From contig NZ_JACHGB010000005.1 of NCBI RefSeq assembly GCF_014202215.1, positions 62,001 through 126,000 of the forward strand: a stretch of 64,000 nt of DNA, written 5' to 3'. Below the pieces are notes generated by a model that was given only the letters and a program-made list of their open reading frames with translations, made no database searches and was not told where the DNA came from. Shown piece by piece: positions 7,629 through 17,071 of this stretch. Origin of the DNA: Quisquiliibacterium transsilvanicum. Its GTDB lineage: Bacteria > Pseudomonadota > Gammaproteobacteria > Burkholderiales > Burkholderiaceae_E. The first letter of the stretch is position 1. Every line of letters begins with the position of its first letter. Position numbers and translations under genes: made by a program.

Positions 7629-8867
7629 TCAGGCAGGCGCAGCAACCCGCCCCCGCGCCAACCCCCGCCCCACCATCAGCGCCCCCGCCGCCCCCACCGC
7701 AATCCCGCCTGCCACCACCAGCCCCGGCCCGTACCCGCCAAAGCCGTCGCGCAGCCAGCCCAGCAGCGCCGGGCCGAAGGCCGAGGTCAGCTGGATCGCG
7801 GTGGCTGCCGCGCCGTAGGTCGTGCCGAAGGCCGCCGCGCCGAACTCGCGGCGCACCACGATGGGCGCCAGCGTGGTGACCTGCCCCATGCAGAATCCGT
7901 AGACCAGGCTGGCGCCGACCAGCACCGCGGTGCCCGGCAGCGCGGCGATGGCGAACAGGGACAGGGCCTGGGCCAGCAGCAGCCCGGCGGCGAGCCGGCG
8001 CACGTCCACGCGGTCGACGATGCGGGCCAGCAGCATTCGGCCGGCGAACGCGGCGGCGCCGGTGGCGCTGACCAGCAGGCCGGCGCCCGCCAGGCCCAGG
8101 GACTCGGCGCCCAGCGCCACGTGATGGGTGACGAAGCCGATCTGCACGTTGAGCCCCAGCGCAAACCCGGCGGCGGCGGTCCACAGCAACCAGCCGGGGC
8201 GCGCCACGCTGGCGGCCAGCGGCGCCGCGGCCGGCCCCGCAGCCGCGCCGGGCGCCGGTGCGGCGTCGCCATCGCGCGCGAGCCCCAGCGCCGCCGGTCC
8301 GCGATGCCGCAGCACGCCCCAGATCAGTGGCAGCAGCACGAGCACGGCCGCCAGGCCGACCAGCGCCAGCCCCTGCGCCAGGCCCAACGCCGCCAGCGTG
8401 AACAGCAGCAGCGGAACCCCGGCGATGCCGGACACGCTGGCGCCCATGGTGGCCAGCGCCATCGACCGGCCCTGGTGGCGCTCGAACCAGGGTGCGATCG
8501 TGGCCGCGAGCCCGGTCATCGACAGCGTGGCCCAGCCGATGCCCACCAGCACGAAGCACGGGTACAGCTGCCAGGGCGCGGACACTTGCCCGATCAGCGC
8601 GGCGCCGGCGCCCATCGACACCGCGCCCGCAGTCATCACCGGCCGCGGCCCGAAGCGGTCGAAGGCGCGCCCCACCGAACGCTGCAGCACCGCGCTGACC
8701 AGGAAGAACAGCGTGATCGCCGACGAGACCCCGGCGATCGGCCAGCCGTGCGCCGCGGTGACCGACTGCAGGTAGACGCTTGCGCCATACAGGCCGAGCG
8801 ACCAGGAGATCACCGCGATGCAGAAGCACGCGGCGACCACCTTCCAGCCGTGGAACACCCGGCCCAT
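7629..8867 (-). CDS. MFS transporter
   Basis: 412-residue major facilitator superfamily permease with about twelve hydrophobic segments in two halves. The start MGRVFHGWKVVAACFCIAV is typical of the monocarboxylate/oxalate-formate-type MFS group. The loop between helices 2 and 3 carries FDRFGPRPVM, a variant of the MFS motif A. The substrate is not deducible. It lies 7 bases after the acyl-CoA synthetase on the same strand, so the two are probably co-transcribed, suggesting uptake of a carboxylic acid that is then CoA-activated. Its 3' flank is the breakpoint of the truncated parE. Confidence 0.85.
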   Translation of the reverse strand: MGRVFHGWKVVAACFCIAVISWSLGLYGASVYLQSVTAAHGWPIAGVSSAITLFFLVSAVLQRSVGRAFDRFGPRPVMTAGAVSMGAGAALIGQVSAPWQLYPCFVLVGIGWATLSMTGLAATIAPWFERHQGRSMALATMGASVSGIAGVPLLLFTLAALGLAQGLALVGLAAVLVLLPLIWGVLRHRGPAALGLARDGDAAPAPGAAAGPAAAPLAASVARPGWLLWTAAAGFALGLNVQIGFVTHHVALGAESLGLAGAGLLVSATGAAAFAGRMLLARIVDRVDVRRLAAGLLLAQALSLFAIAALPGTAVLVGASLVYGFCMGQVTTLAPIVVRREFGAAAFGTTYGAAATAIQLTSAFGPALLGWLRDGFGGYGPGLVVAGGIAVGAAGALMVGRGLARGRVAAPA

Positions 8868-8874
8868 GGCGCGT

Positions 8875-10434
8875 TCAGCCGACGCCGCGGCCCTTGCCCT
8901 CCCAGTACGGCACCCGCAGCTCGCGCTTGAGCACCTTGCCCACCGGGCTGCGCGGCAGGTTCTCGACGAAGTCCACCGACTTGGGCGCCTTCATCGAGCC
9001 GATCAGAGACTTCGCGTACTCGATCAGTTCCTCGGCCCCCGCCTTCATTCCCGGCTTGAGCTGCACGCAGGCCTTCACCGCCTCGCCCCATTTCTCGTCG
9101 GGCACGCCGATCACCGCGCAGTCCTGCACCGCGGGGTGCTTCATCAGCGCGCTCTCCACCTCGAAGGGGAAGATGTTGAAGCCGCCGGAGATGATCAGGT
9201 CGCGCTTGCGGTCGGTGATGTAGAAGTAGCCGTCCTCGTCGCGCTTGCCGATGTCGCCGGTGTGATGCCAGCCGTACTTCTGGATCTCCGCGGTGGCGGT
9301 CTCGTCGTCCAGGTAGCACTCCATCAGCGTGGGGCCGCGCAGCACCACCTCGCCGGTCTCGCCCGGGCCCAGGATACGGCCCTCCTCGTCCATCACCTCC
9401 ATCGCCTCCACGGTCACCGTGGGCCGGCCGCAGGACAGCAGCAGGTGGCGCTTCGCGGGGTCGCTCACCGCCTGCGCCATCTCGTGCGGCGACATGAAGG
9501 TGGTGGGGAAGCCGGACTCGGTCTGGCCATAGGCCTGGCAGACCACCGGCCCGAGGCGATTGACCGCCTCGACGATCTTCTCGGGCGCGAAGGGCGAGGC
9601 CGCGGCGATCAGGTAGCGCAGCGAGGAGAAGTCCGCGCTGGCCGCCTTCGGGTGCGCCAGCAGCATGTAGATCAGCGTCGGCGGCAGGAACAGCACGCTG
9701 ACGCGGCGCTGCTCGATCAGGTCGATCATGTGGCCCACGTCCGGCGCGCCCATCATGATCGTGGTGCCGCTGAACTGCCCCATGCCCAGCGCGATAAAGC
9801 CGCCGGCATGGGTGATCGGCGCCACCGCCAGGTTCACCGGCGGCTCGTCGAAGTGCAGGCAGGTGGACCAGGCCATCACGCTGGTCAGCATGAAGCGGTT
9901 GGAGCCCACGGTGAGCTTGGAGCGGCCGGTGGTGCCGCCGGTTGCGCCCTGGAAGCCCTGCGTGTCTTCGGGGATGCGGAAGTCCAGCGGCGCGTCGTCG
10001 ACGCCTTCCAGCCAGGCCTCGAGCGTGGGCGCGGACGGATCGGTGCCGCCGATGCACACCGCTTCGCGCAGCGTGGGCACCGCCTTGCGGATCTCGGCCA
10101 GCATCGGCGCGGCCGACTGGTCGAAGAACAGCAGGTTGCACTTGCCGGCGGCCAGGATGTGCAGGATGTCCGGCAGCGCGGCCTTCATGTTCAGGTTGCA
10201 CCAGGCCACGCCCGCGCGCATGCCGCCCAGCATCGACAGGAAGGCGCGGCTGGAGTTGGGGCTCAGCACCGCGAAGCGGTCGCCCGGGCCGAAGCCGCCG
10301 TCGCGCAGGCGGCGCGCGATGCGGTTGGCCATTCCGTAGGCCTGGCGGTAGGTGAAGTCGCCGCCGTCGCCACTCAGCGCCAGCCGCTCGGGGTGGTTGC
10401 GGTAGCCGCGGAAGAACAGGTTGGTGGTGTGCAT
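8875..10434 (-). CDS. Acyl-CoA synthetase (AMP-forming)
   Basis: 519-residue adenylate-forming enzyme that activates a carboxylic acid to an acyl-CoA with ATP. The P-loop-like motif (GATGGTTGRSKLTVG), the AYGQTES motif, the GWHHTGDIG aspartate motif and the C-terminal lysine region (LPRSPVGKVLKRELR) are all present. ATG 10434 (MHTTNLFFRGYRNHPER) is preferred over an upstream start because the family begins with such a segment. It is upstream of and probably co-transcribed with the MFS permease. The acid substrate is unknown; the family covers medium- and long-chain or aromatic acids. Confidence 0.88.
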   Translation of the reverse strand: MHTTNLFFRGYRNHPERLALSGDGGDFTYRQAYGMANRIARRLRDGGFGPGDRFAVLSPNSSRAFLSMLGGMRAGVAWCNLNMKAALPDILHILAAGKCNLLFFDQSAAPMLAEIRKAVPTLREAVCIGGTDPSAPTLEAWLEGVDDAPLDFRIPEDTQGFQGATGGTTGRSKLTVGSNRFMLTSVMAWSTCLHFDEPPVNLAVAPITHAGGFIALGMGQFSGTTIMMGAPDVGHMIDLIEQRRVSVLFLPPTLIYMLLAHPKAASADFSSLRYLIAAASPFAPEKIVEAVNRLGPVVCQAYGQTESGFPTTFMSPHEMAQAVSDPAKRHLLLSCGRPTVTVEAMEVMDEEGRILGPGETGEVVLRGPTLMECYLDDETATAEIQKYGWHHTGDIGKRDEDGYFYITDRKRDLIISGGFNIFPFEVESALMKHPAVQDCAVIGVPDEKWGEAVKACVQLKPGMKAGAEELIEYAKSLIGSMKAPKSVDFVENLPRSPVGKVLKRELRVPYWEGKGRGVG

Positions 10435-10487
10435 GGCGAGGGGCCTCGTGAATGCCGGGGATTGTGCGGCCGGGCGCGGCACGCGTC

Positions 10488-10493
10488 TAGAAT
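10488..10493 (+). promoter_or_regulatory. -10 element TAGAAT close to the helicase start
   Basis: TAGAAT ends 9 bases before the ATG of the SNF2 helicase gene in otherwise GC-rich DNA. No good -35 box is at the right distance. If used, the mRNA would begin at or within a few bases of the start codon, leaving no room for a ribosome binding site. Confidence 0.4.
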
Positions 10494-10502
10494 CCGGCCA
10501 CT

Positions 10503-13500
10503 ATGCCGCATGACGATCTCTTCGGCCCGGGGGCTGCTGCCGGGCCGCTTGCTACGGACCCCTGGTCGCCGCTGCTGCGCGCCCTCGCACTGGCCTGGAC
10601 CCCCAGGCACCGCACATGGCTGGTCGGCGTGCTGCGCGCCGCCGGGGCGCGGATGCCCAGCGGGCGCCAGTTCACCGGTGTCGACACCGACGAGGGGCTG
10701 GCAGCGCTGGCCGAGCGCGGTCTCGTCGTCCGCGACGCCGCAGGCTGGCGCTGCGCCGACGAACACCGGGTCCGCCTCGCGCGCGAAGCGCTGCTACTTC
10801 CGGACCATCCGGAGTGGCGCAGAGCGGTGCTGGACGTGGACGGAGTGCGGCTCGGCACGCATGGGGGATGGTTGAGCTCGTCGGCGCCGCTGGTGACCGC
10901 GGCGCGGATGCTGTTCTACGGCGGCGAGCCGATGGACGCCTGGCAGGCGCTCGAGCGCTTCGCCGGTGCCCGCTTCGATTGGGACGAAATCACCCGGGCG
11001 CTGATGCTCGAAGGCTTCGATCCGGAGCTGATCGCGCGGGCGAACCCGGTGCTCTCCGCCCGGATGATGAGCGCGACGCTGTCCTACGGGCTGGTGGTCC
11101 TTGACCCCGGCGCGACCCCGGTGTTCCTGGCGGCGCGCGACGCAATGGAGGCGCGCGGTATCGGGCCGGATGCGCTGGTGCTGCGGGCCATGGTCGCCGA
11201 GACGCAGATCCTGCGCGGCGAGCCGGACGCGGCGCTCGCGACGATCGCCACCATGGCGGGCGAGCAGCTGGGCGTGGTGCGTGCCTCGGCCGATGCGGTC
11301 CGCGGGCGCTGGGACGAGGCAATCGCGGGCTTCGAGGCGACGCTCGCCGCACTGCGCAAGTCGACGGGGCAGCGCAAGGGTGTGCTGCCCGGCAATATTG
11401 CCTGGCTCTATCCGATGTGCCTGTTCGCAAGCCGCGATACGGGCCGGATCGTCGCGGCGCGCAAGTTCTGCGCAGCCGAGTCCGGCACGCGCGCGCCGCA
11501 ATTGCACGCGCCCTGGGGCCCCTGGGTCCATGCGGCCGACATCCGGCTGGGCGACCGCCCGGCGCGTGCGGACTTCCTTCGGCCGCCGGATGGCGGTCGC
11601 ACCGTGCTGTCGCTCGAATCGGTGGAGCGCCGGATGCTGCAGGCCTGGGCCTTCGCCGGCGGCGGCGCGCACGCCGATCCCGGCAGCAGCGAGGCGCTGC
11701 GCAAGCGGCTGGCTGCCTGCGGGTTCCACTGGCTGCTTGCGCAGGTCGAGGCCGCCGACCGTGTGCTCGCCGGCGAGGCGCCGGCGACGCCGTTCTTCGC
11801 GACCAGCGGCGGCGAACGCTGGCGCGAGGCACTGTCCGCCATCGCGGCACTCGGCAACGCGGCGCCACAGGCCCAGACGACCGCAGCCGAGACCCAGCTG
11901 CTCTGGCTGATGGACGTCGATGGCCACGGGCGGCTGCGCGGGATCGTGCCGGCCGAGCGCAAGCGCGGCGCGCGCGGCTGGGGCAAGCCCAGGCCGGTCG
12001 CGCTGTCCCGGCTTGCCAAGTCCGGGACGCTGGACCCCTGGGATTCGCGGATCGCGCGGGCCATCCGCGAGCTGCGCAGCTTCGGGGGAAAGAGTCTCGT
12101 CCTGGATCCCGAGGAAGCCGCGGCGGGACTGGCCGGTCATCCGCGGGTGGCCTTCGAGGATGCGCCGGACCAGCTGCTCGGCATCACCGACGAGGCGCCC
12201 GAAGTGCAGCTGGTCCAGGAAGACGGCGCGTGGCGTCTGGAATTCGTCCCCGACATCGGGGCGGCGATGCGCCGGAGCGACGGGGGCCAGTGGCTGCCGA
12301 TCCTGGTCGAGCGGACCGGAGAAGCGTCGGCGCGGCTGATCCGGATGACGCCGGCGCACCGCCGCGTGGTGGAGCTGGCGGAATCGGGGCTGCGGGTGCC
12401 CGCCGAGGCGCTGCCTGAACTGCAGGCGGTGCTGCCGGTACTTTCAGCGCACTTCAGGATGAAGGCGGGATCGGCGCAGGCCGCGCTGCGCAGCGACGCC
12501 GAGGCGAAGCTGCGCGCGGAACTGTCGCCGCTCACGGCCGGGCTGCGGCTGCGACTGGTCGCCGCGCCGCTGGGGCCGGCCGGGCCGCGGCTCGCGCCGG
12601 GCGCGGGGCGCGAGGACGTGTTCGCACCGGTCGACGGCCGGCTGCGCGCCTGCGAGCGCAGGCTCGCCGACGAGCGCTCGGCGCTCGCAGCGGTGCTGGA
12701 GACCTTCGCGTTCCTGGAGCCGCCGGCCGACGCGGACGAGGCGCCCGAGTGGGACGTGATCGAACCGCGCGAGGCGCTGGCGCTGGTCGAGCGGCTCGGC
12801 GCGCTCGAGGCGATCGCCGGGGTCGACTGGCCGAAGGGACGTTCGATCCAGGTGCTGCAGGCCGTCAGCGAGCAGCTGCGGGTCAAGGTCGACGAGGAGC
12901 GGGGCTGGTTCGCGCTGTCGGGCGGCCTGCGGATCGACGAGAACGAGGTCGTGGCGCTGTCGAAGCTGATCGAGCTGGTCGGCCAGCACCGCAGCCGCTA
13001 CGTGCCGCTCGACGGCGGGCGCTGGCTGGCGCTGTCGGACCGGCTGCGCCAGCAGGTCGAGGACCTCTCGGCGGTCGCCGACCGCACGCGCGGCGGCACC
13101 CTGCGTGCGCCCGCGCCCACTGCCGGCTGGCTCGAGGGCGCGCTGGCCGGCGCGTCGGTCGATGGCGACGGCGCGCTCGGCCGGAAGCTCGCCGCGCTGC
13201 AGGCCTCGATGACGATCGACCCGGCGCTCCCCCCGACGCTGCAGGCGGAGCTCCGCCCCTACCAGCGCGAGGGCTTCACCTGGCTGATGCAGCGCGCGGC
13301 GGCGGGCTTCGGCGCCTGCCTGGCGGACGACATGGGCCTGGGCAAGACGCTGCAATCGCTCGCGGTGCTGCTGGCCCGCGCGGCCCTCGGCCCGGCACTG
13401 GTGGTGGCTCCGACCTCGGTGTGCTCGAACTGGCTCGACGAGACCCGGCGCTTCGCGCCGTCGCTGCGGGTGCACGCATGGTCGCAGGCATTGGACCTCT

Positions 13501-14618
13501 CGACGGTCCGCGCGATGGACCTCGTCGTCGTCTCGTACACGCTGCTGCAGCAGAACATCGAGCGCTTTGCGGGCTGCGGCTGGGCGACGCTGGTCGCCGA
13601 CGAGGCGCAGTCGATCAAGAACGCCGCTGCCAAGCGCACCCAGGCAGTGATGTCCGTGCCCGCGGGGTTTCGCATCGCACTGTCCGGCACGCCGATCGAG
13701 AACCGGCTCGGCGAACTCTGGTCGATCATGGGCTTCGCGAACCCCGGGCTGCTGGGCAGCGCGGACCGCTTCACGCAGCGCTTCGTCCGGCCGATCGAGC
13801 GCGACCGCGACCTGCGCGCGCAGCGCACCCTGCGCCGTATGATCGCGCCGTTCGTGCTGCGGCGGACCAAGACCCAGGTGCTCGATGACCTGCCGCCGCG
13901 CACCGAGATGACGCTGGCGGTGACGCCTGGCACGCGGGAGGCGGCACATTACGAGTCGCTGCGCCGCGAGGCGCTGGCCGCGGCGATGCAGGCCGTGGCA
14001 GGGGCGGCTCCGGCACAGCGGCAGTTCCACGTACTGGCGCAGCTGACGCGGCTGCGGCGCGCGGCCTGCGACCCCCGGCTGGTGCATCCGGAGCTGGGAC
14101 TCGTCGGCGCGAAGGTCGATGCCTTCGCTGAACTGGCCGCGGAGATCGTCGCCAATGGGCACAAGGCGCTGGTCTTCAGCCAGTTCGTCGACTTCCTCGG
14201 GCTCTTGCGCGCAGCGGCCGACGCACAGGGGCTGCGCCACCAGTACCTGGACGGCGCCACGCCGGCCGCCGAACGCGCGCGCCGGATCGCCGCGTTCCAG
14301 GCCGGCGACGGCGACCTGTTCCTGATCAGTCTGAAGGCCGGCGGCTTCGGCCTGAACCTGACCGCCGCCGACTACGTGATCATCACCGACCCCTGGTGGA
14401 ATCCGGCCGCCGAGGACCAGGCCAGTGGCCGGGCACACCGGATCGGCCAGTCGCGGCCGGTGACCGTCTACCGGCTGGTCACCGCGGGCAGCATCGAGGA
14501 ACGGATCGCCCGGCTGCACCACGACAAGCGCGCGCTGGCCGACGGCATCCTCGAAGGCACGGAGGCGACCGCCGCGCCGGACACCGCGGCGCTGATCGCG
14601 CTGATTCGCGGAGACTGA
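10503..14618 (+). CDS. SNF2-family DEAD/DEAH-box helicase
   Basis: 1371-residue protein with a C-terminal SNF2 ATPase. The domain begins with the Q-motif-like LRPYQREGFTWLMQ near residue 920, then Walker A DDMGLGKT (about residue 943), motif Ia VVAPTSVCSNW, the DEAQ box (about 1033), motif III ALSGTPIENRL, and the helicase C lobe ending with LNLTAADYVIITDPWWNPAAEDQASGRAHRIGQ. The first ~880 residues have no recognised domain but contain the acidic/Trp-rich modules seen in bacterial SNF2-associated regions. Such proteins translocate on double-stranded DNA or displace bound protein; the specific role is unknown. It has no methylase or nuclease neighbours, so a restriction or defence role is not indicated. 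Confidence 0.9.
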   Translation: MPHDDLFGPGAAAGPLATDPWSPLLRALALAWTPRHRTWLVGVLRAAGARMPSGRQFTGVDTDEGLAALAERGLVVRDAAGWRCADEHRVRLAREALLLPDHPEWRRAVLDVDGVRLGTHGGWLSSSAPLVTAARMLFYGGEPMDAWQALERFAGARFDWDEITRALMLEGFDPELIARANPVLSARMMSATLSYGLVVLDPGATPVFLAARDAMEARGIGPDALVLRAMVAETQILRGEPDAALATIATMAGEQLGVVRASADAVRGRWDEAIAGFEATLAALRKSTGQRKGVLPGNIAWLYPMCLFASRDTGRIVAARKFCAAESGTRAPQLHAPWGPWVHAADIRLGDRPARADFLRPPDGGRTVLSLESVERRMLQAWAFAGGGAHADPGSSEALRKRLAACGFHWLLAQVEAADRVLAGEAPATPFFATSGGERWREALSAIAALGNAAPQAQTTAAETQLLWLMDVDGHGRLRGIVPAERKRGARGWGKPRPVALSRLAKSGTLDPWDSRIARAIRELRSFGGKSLVLDPEEAAAGLAGHPRVAFEDAPDQLLGITDEAPEVQLVQEDGAWRLEFVPDIGAAMRRSDGGQWLPILVERTGEASARLIRMTPAHRRVVELAESGLRVPAEALPELQAVLPVLSAHFRMKAGSAQAALRSDAEAKLRAELSPLTAGLRLRLVAAPLGPAGPRLAPGAGREDVFAPVDGRLRACERRLADERSALAAVLETFAFLEPPADADEAPEWDVIEPREALALVERLGALEAIAGVDWPKGRSIQVLQAVSEQLRVKVDEERGWFALSGGLRIDENEVVALSKLIELVGQHRSRYVPLDGGRWLALSDRLRQQVEDLSAVADRTRGGTLRAPAPTAGWLEGALAGASVDGDGALGRKLAALQASMTIDPALPPTLQAELRPYQREGFTWLMQRAAAGFGACLADDMGLGKTLQSLAVLLARAALGPALVVAPTSVCSNWLDETRRFAPSLRVHAWSQALDLSTVRAMDLVVVSYTLLQQNIERFAGCGWATLVADEAQSIKNAAAKRTQAVMSVPAGFRIALSGTPIENRLGELWSIMGFANPGLLGSADRFTQRFVRPIERDRDLRAQRTLRRMIAPFVLRRTKTQVLDDLPPRTEMTLAVTPGTREAAHYESLRREALAAAMQAVAGAAPAQRQFHVLAQLTRLRRAACDPRLVHPELGLVGAKVDAFAELAAEIVANGHKALVFSQFVDFLGLLRAAADAQGLRHQYLDGATPAAERARRIAAFQAGDGDLFLISLKAGGFGLNLTAADYVIITDPWWNPAAEDQASGRAHRIGQSRPVTVYRLVTAGSIEERIARLHHDKRALADGILEGTEATAAPDTAALIALIRGD

Positions 14619-14863
14619 GCCAGGCCTGGCGAGGGCGGTTGCGGGGGGTGGATCAGCAAGCGGATCATCGACGGGAGTCCATGAAGTCGTCCGCCGGCAT
14701 CGGACCATCGATGAAGAAACTGTCCCATCCGTGCCCGACCGGAGCGATCACGCGCTCGACCCGTGACATCGATGGAATGTGGCACGAGCATCTCCTCGTG
14801 GAAGGCCCGATGCCAGGGACACGCTGCCAGCGAATGCGGCCATCGATGTGAGCTCTGTCCGCT
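14619..14863. other. Convergent intergenic region, no gene supported
   Basis: 245 bases between the ends of the helicase and acetoacetyl-CoA synthetase genes. A 56-codon frame (from ATG 14681) is present on the plus strand but has no family resemblance, no ribosome binding site and no conserved context. No convincing terminator hairpin was seen. Confidence 0.35.
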
Positions 14864-16960
14864 TCATCGACTCGTGCGGCTGCGCGCGAATTCCACGAAC
14901 CAGTCCAGCGACCCCGGGTTGCCCATCGAGTCGCGGTTGGCCGCCTTCTCCACCGGCTGCCCCAGCAGGATCTTCTTCACCGGCACCTCCATCTTCTTGC
15001 CCGAGATGGTGCGCGGCACTTCCGGGATGACGAAGACGTCGTCGGGCACGTGGCGCGCCGAGCAGCGGGTGCGGATCGCGTCCAGCATCGCCTTCTTCAG
15101 CGCTTCGGGCAGCCCGTTGGAGGGGTGGCGCAGCACCACGAACAGCGCCATGAACGAGGGCCGGCCCAGGTACTCGAGGTCGATCACCAGCGAGTCGAGC
15201 ACTTCGGGGAAGTCTTCCACCACCCGGTACAGCTCGCTGGTGCCCATGCGGATGCCGTGCCGGTTGATGGTGGAGTCGGAGCGGCCGTAGATGATTCCGG
15301 TGACCGACTCCGGCCGGCGGCGCAGCTCGAGCCAGTCGCCGTGGCGCCAGACATTGGGCGGGCCGGGGAAGGTGTCGAAGTAGCTCTCGAAGTAGCGGCG
15401 GCCGTCGGGGTCGTTCCAGAAGTACAGCGGCATCGACGGAATCGCCTTCGCGCAGACCAGCTCGCCCACCTTGCCGTACACCGGCTGGCCCGCGTCGTCG
15501 TACGCGTACACCGCGACGCCCAGGCTGCGGCACTGCATCTCGCCGGCGTACACCGGCAGCATCGGGCTGGCGTCCAGGAAGGCCGTGCCCGGATCGGTGC
15601 CGCCGGAGATCGCCGCCAGCAGGATGTCCGGATGCACGTTCTCGTAGACCCAGCGGTAGCCCTCCTCGGTGAGCGGCGAGCCGGTGCAGCCCAGCGTGCG
15701 CAGCGCGGAGAGGTCGAAGCGCTCGCGCGGCTTCGTGTCGGCCTTCATGTTCAGCGAGATGAAGGCCGGGCTGGTGCCGAAGAAGGTGGCGCGCTCGTCG
15801 GCGGCGAAGCGCCACAGCGGGTCCAGGTCCGGCCAGCCGGGATTGCCGTCGAACTGCAGGATGGTGCTGCCGGTCATCAGGCAGGACACCAGGAAGTTCC
15901 ACATGATCCAGTTGGTGGACGTGAACCAGAAGGTGCGGTCCTCGGGGCCGAGATCCAGCGACAGCAGCCGGCTCTTGAGCGTCTCGACCACGGTGCCGCC
16001 GTGGCCGTGAACGATCGGCTTGGGCATGCCGGTGGTGCCCGACGAGTAGACGATCCACAGCGGGTGGTCGAAGGGCACGGCGTCGAATTCGGGGGCTGCG
16101 GCGTGCGCGATGGCGTCCTGGTAGGTCGTCACCGGCACGCGGCGCGCGGCCGTGCCCGGAGCCGCTGCGCCACCGCCCGCCGCGACTGCGCATCCGTCCT
16201 GCGCTGGCGACGCGGCCGCCGCGCATTCGATCGCCTGCATCCGCAGCGTCGGATCGAGCCGCGGCACCAGAATCACCTGCTCGACGCTCGGCAGGTTCTC
16301 GACCAGCTCGCGCACGCTGTCGCGCCGGTCGTAGGCCTTGCCGCCGTAGCGGTAGCCGTCGACCGCGATCAGCGCCTTCGGCTCGATCTGCCGGTAGCGG
16401 TCGAGCACGCTGGCCGCGCCCATGTCGGGCGAGCTGCTCGACCACACCGCGCCCACGCTGGTCACTGCCAGCAGCGCAACCACGGTCTCGGGGATGTTGG
16501 GCAGGTAGGCCGCCACGCGGTCGCCGCGGCGCACGCCCAGCCGCCGCAGCGTGGCGGCCAGCGCGCCCGCCTGCGCGGCCAGCTGCGCCCACGAGAGCTC
16601 GGCGCGCGCGCCCGCCTCGTCGCGGAACACGATCGCCGGGTGCGCGGCCGCGTCGGGCCGCTGCGCATGCGCGAGCAGGTGCTCGGCGTAGTTGAGCGTT
16701 GCGCCCTCGAACCACTGCGCGTGCGGCATCTCCGCGTTGCCGAGCACGCGCGCGTACGGCGAGTGCGACTTCACGCCGCCGAAGTCCCAGATGCTGGCCC
16801 AGAAACCCTCGGGGTCCGCCACCGACCACTCCCACAGCGACTCGTAGTCGTCGAAGCTGCGGCCGTGGGTGTCGGCCAGCCAGCGCCGGTAGCGGGTGAT
16901 GCCGGCGCGCGCGAGGCGCTCGGGGCTCGGGGTCCAGAGGGGGCGGAGGACTTCGGTCAT
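14864..16960 (-). CDS. Acetoacetyl-CoA synthetase
   Basis: 698-residue AMP-forming ligase converting acetoacetate, ATP and CoA into acetoacetyl-CoA, which feeds ketone-body and polyhydroxyalkanoate metabolism. The N-terminus (LWTPSPERLARAGITRYRRWL) and the HAQWFEGATLNYAEHLL motif are diagnostic of this subfamily rather than acetyl-CoA synthetase. The YSSGTTGMPKPIVHGHGG phosphate-binding loop, GGTDPG motif and C-terminal TISGKKMEVPVKK lysine region follow. It is longer than usual owing to an Ala/Gly-rich insertion around residues 255-285 (nt ~16100-16200). ATG 16960 begins the conserved part; an upstream in-frame start would add an arginine-rich leader. Confidence 0.9.
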   Translation of the reverse strand: MTEVLRPLWTPSPERLARAGITRYRRWLADTHGRSFDDYESLWEWSVADPEGFWASIWDFGGVKSHSPYARVLGNAEMPHAQWFEGATLNYAEHLLAHAQRPDAAAHPAIVFRDEAGARAELSWAQLAAQAGALAATLRRLGVRRGDRVAAYLPNIPETVVALLAVTSVGAVWSSSSPDMGAASVLDRYRQIEPKALIAVDGYRYGGKAYDRRDSVRELVENLPSVEQVILVPRLDPTLRMQAIECAAAASPAQDGCAVAAGGGAAAPGTAARRVPVTTYQDAIAHAAAPEFDAVPFDHPLWIVYSSGTTGMPKPIVHGHGGTVVETLKSRLLSLDLGPEDRTFWFTSTNWIMWNFLVSCLMTGSTILQFDGNPGWPDLDPLWRFAADERATFFGTSPAFISLNMKADTKPRERFDLSALRTLGCTGSPLTEEGYRWVYENVHPDILLAAISGGTDPGTAFLDASPMLPVYAGEMQCRSLGVAVYAYDDAGQPVYGKVGELVCAKAIPSMPLYFWNDPDGRRYFESYFDTFPGPPNVWRHGDWLELRRRPESVTGIIYGRSDSTINRHGIRMGTSELYRVVEDFPEVLDSLVIDLEYLGRPSFMALFVVLRHPSNGLPEALKKAMLDAIRTRCSARHVPDDVFVIPEVPRTISGKKMEVPVKKILLGQPVEKAANRDSMGNPGSLDWFVEFARSRTSR

Positions 16961-17071
16961 GGCGGCTTCTGGGCGTGGGGTTTGTCGACCGGCAGACCGC
17001 GCGGCGGGAGCGCTTCGCCGCCCGCGCGCTTCGACGGATTGCGCCCGCCGCGTCCGGGACATCCTGGTCGT

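Noticed and set aside
7577-7879. Continuation of the ParE frame as a 148-residue protein
   Set aside because: The added part is proline-rich antisense of the MFS gene and lacks the ParE C-terminal strands; it is better explained by truncation.
10503-14618. SNF2 helicase considered as part of a defence island
   Set aside because: No nuclease, methylase or other defence genes are adjacent; neighbours are acyl-CoA metabolism genes.
12444-14708. Very long minus-strand open frame (754 codons) opposite the helicase gene
   Set aside because: It is antisense to a gene with clear SNF2 motifs, is Arg/Ala/Gln-rich without domain resemblance, and such frames are expected in GC-rich DNA.
14681-14851. 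56-codon plus-strand frame after the helicase
   Set aside because: No ribosome binding site, no homology and no conserved context; insufficient support as a gene.
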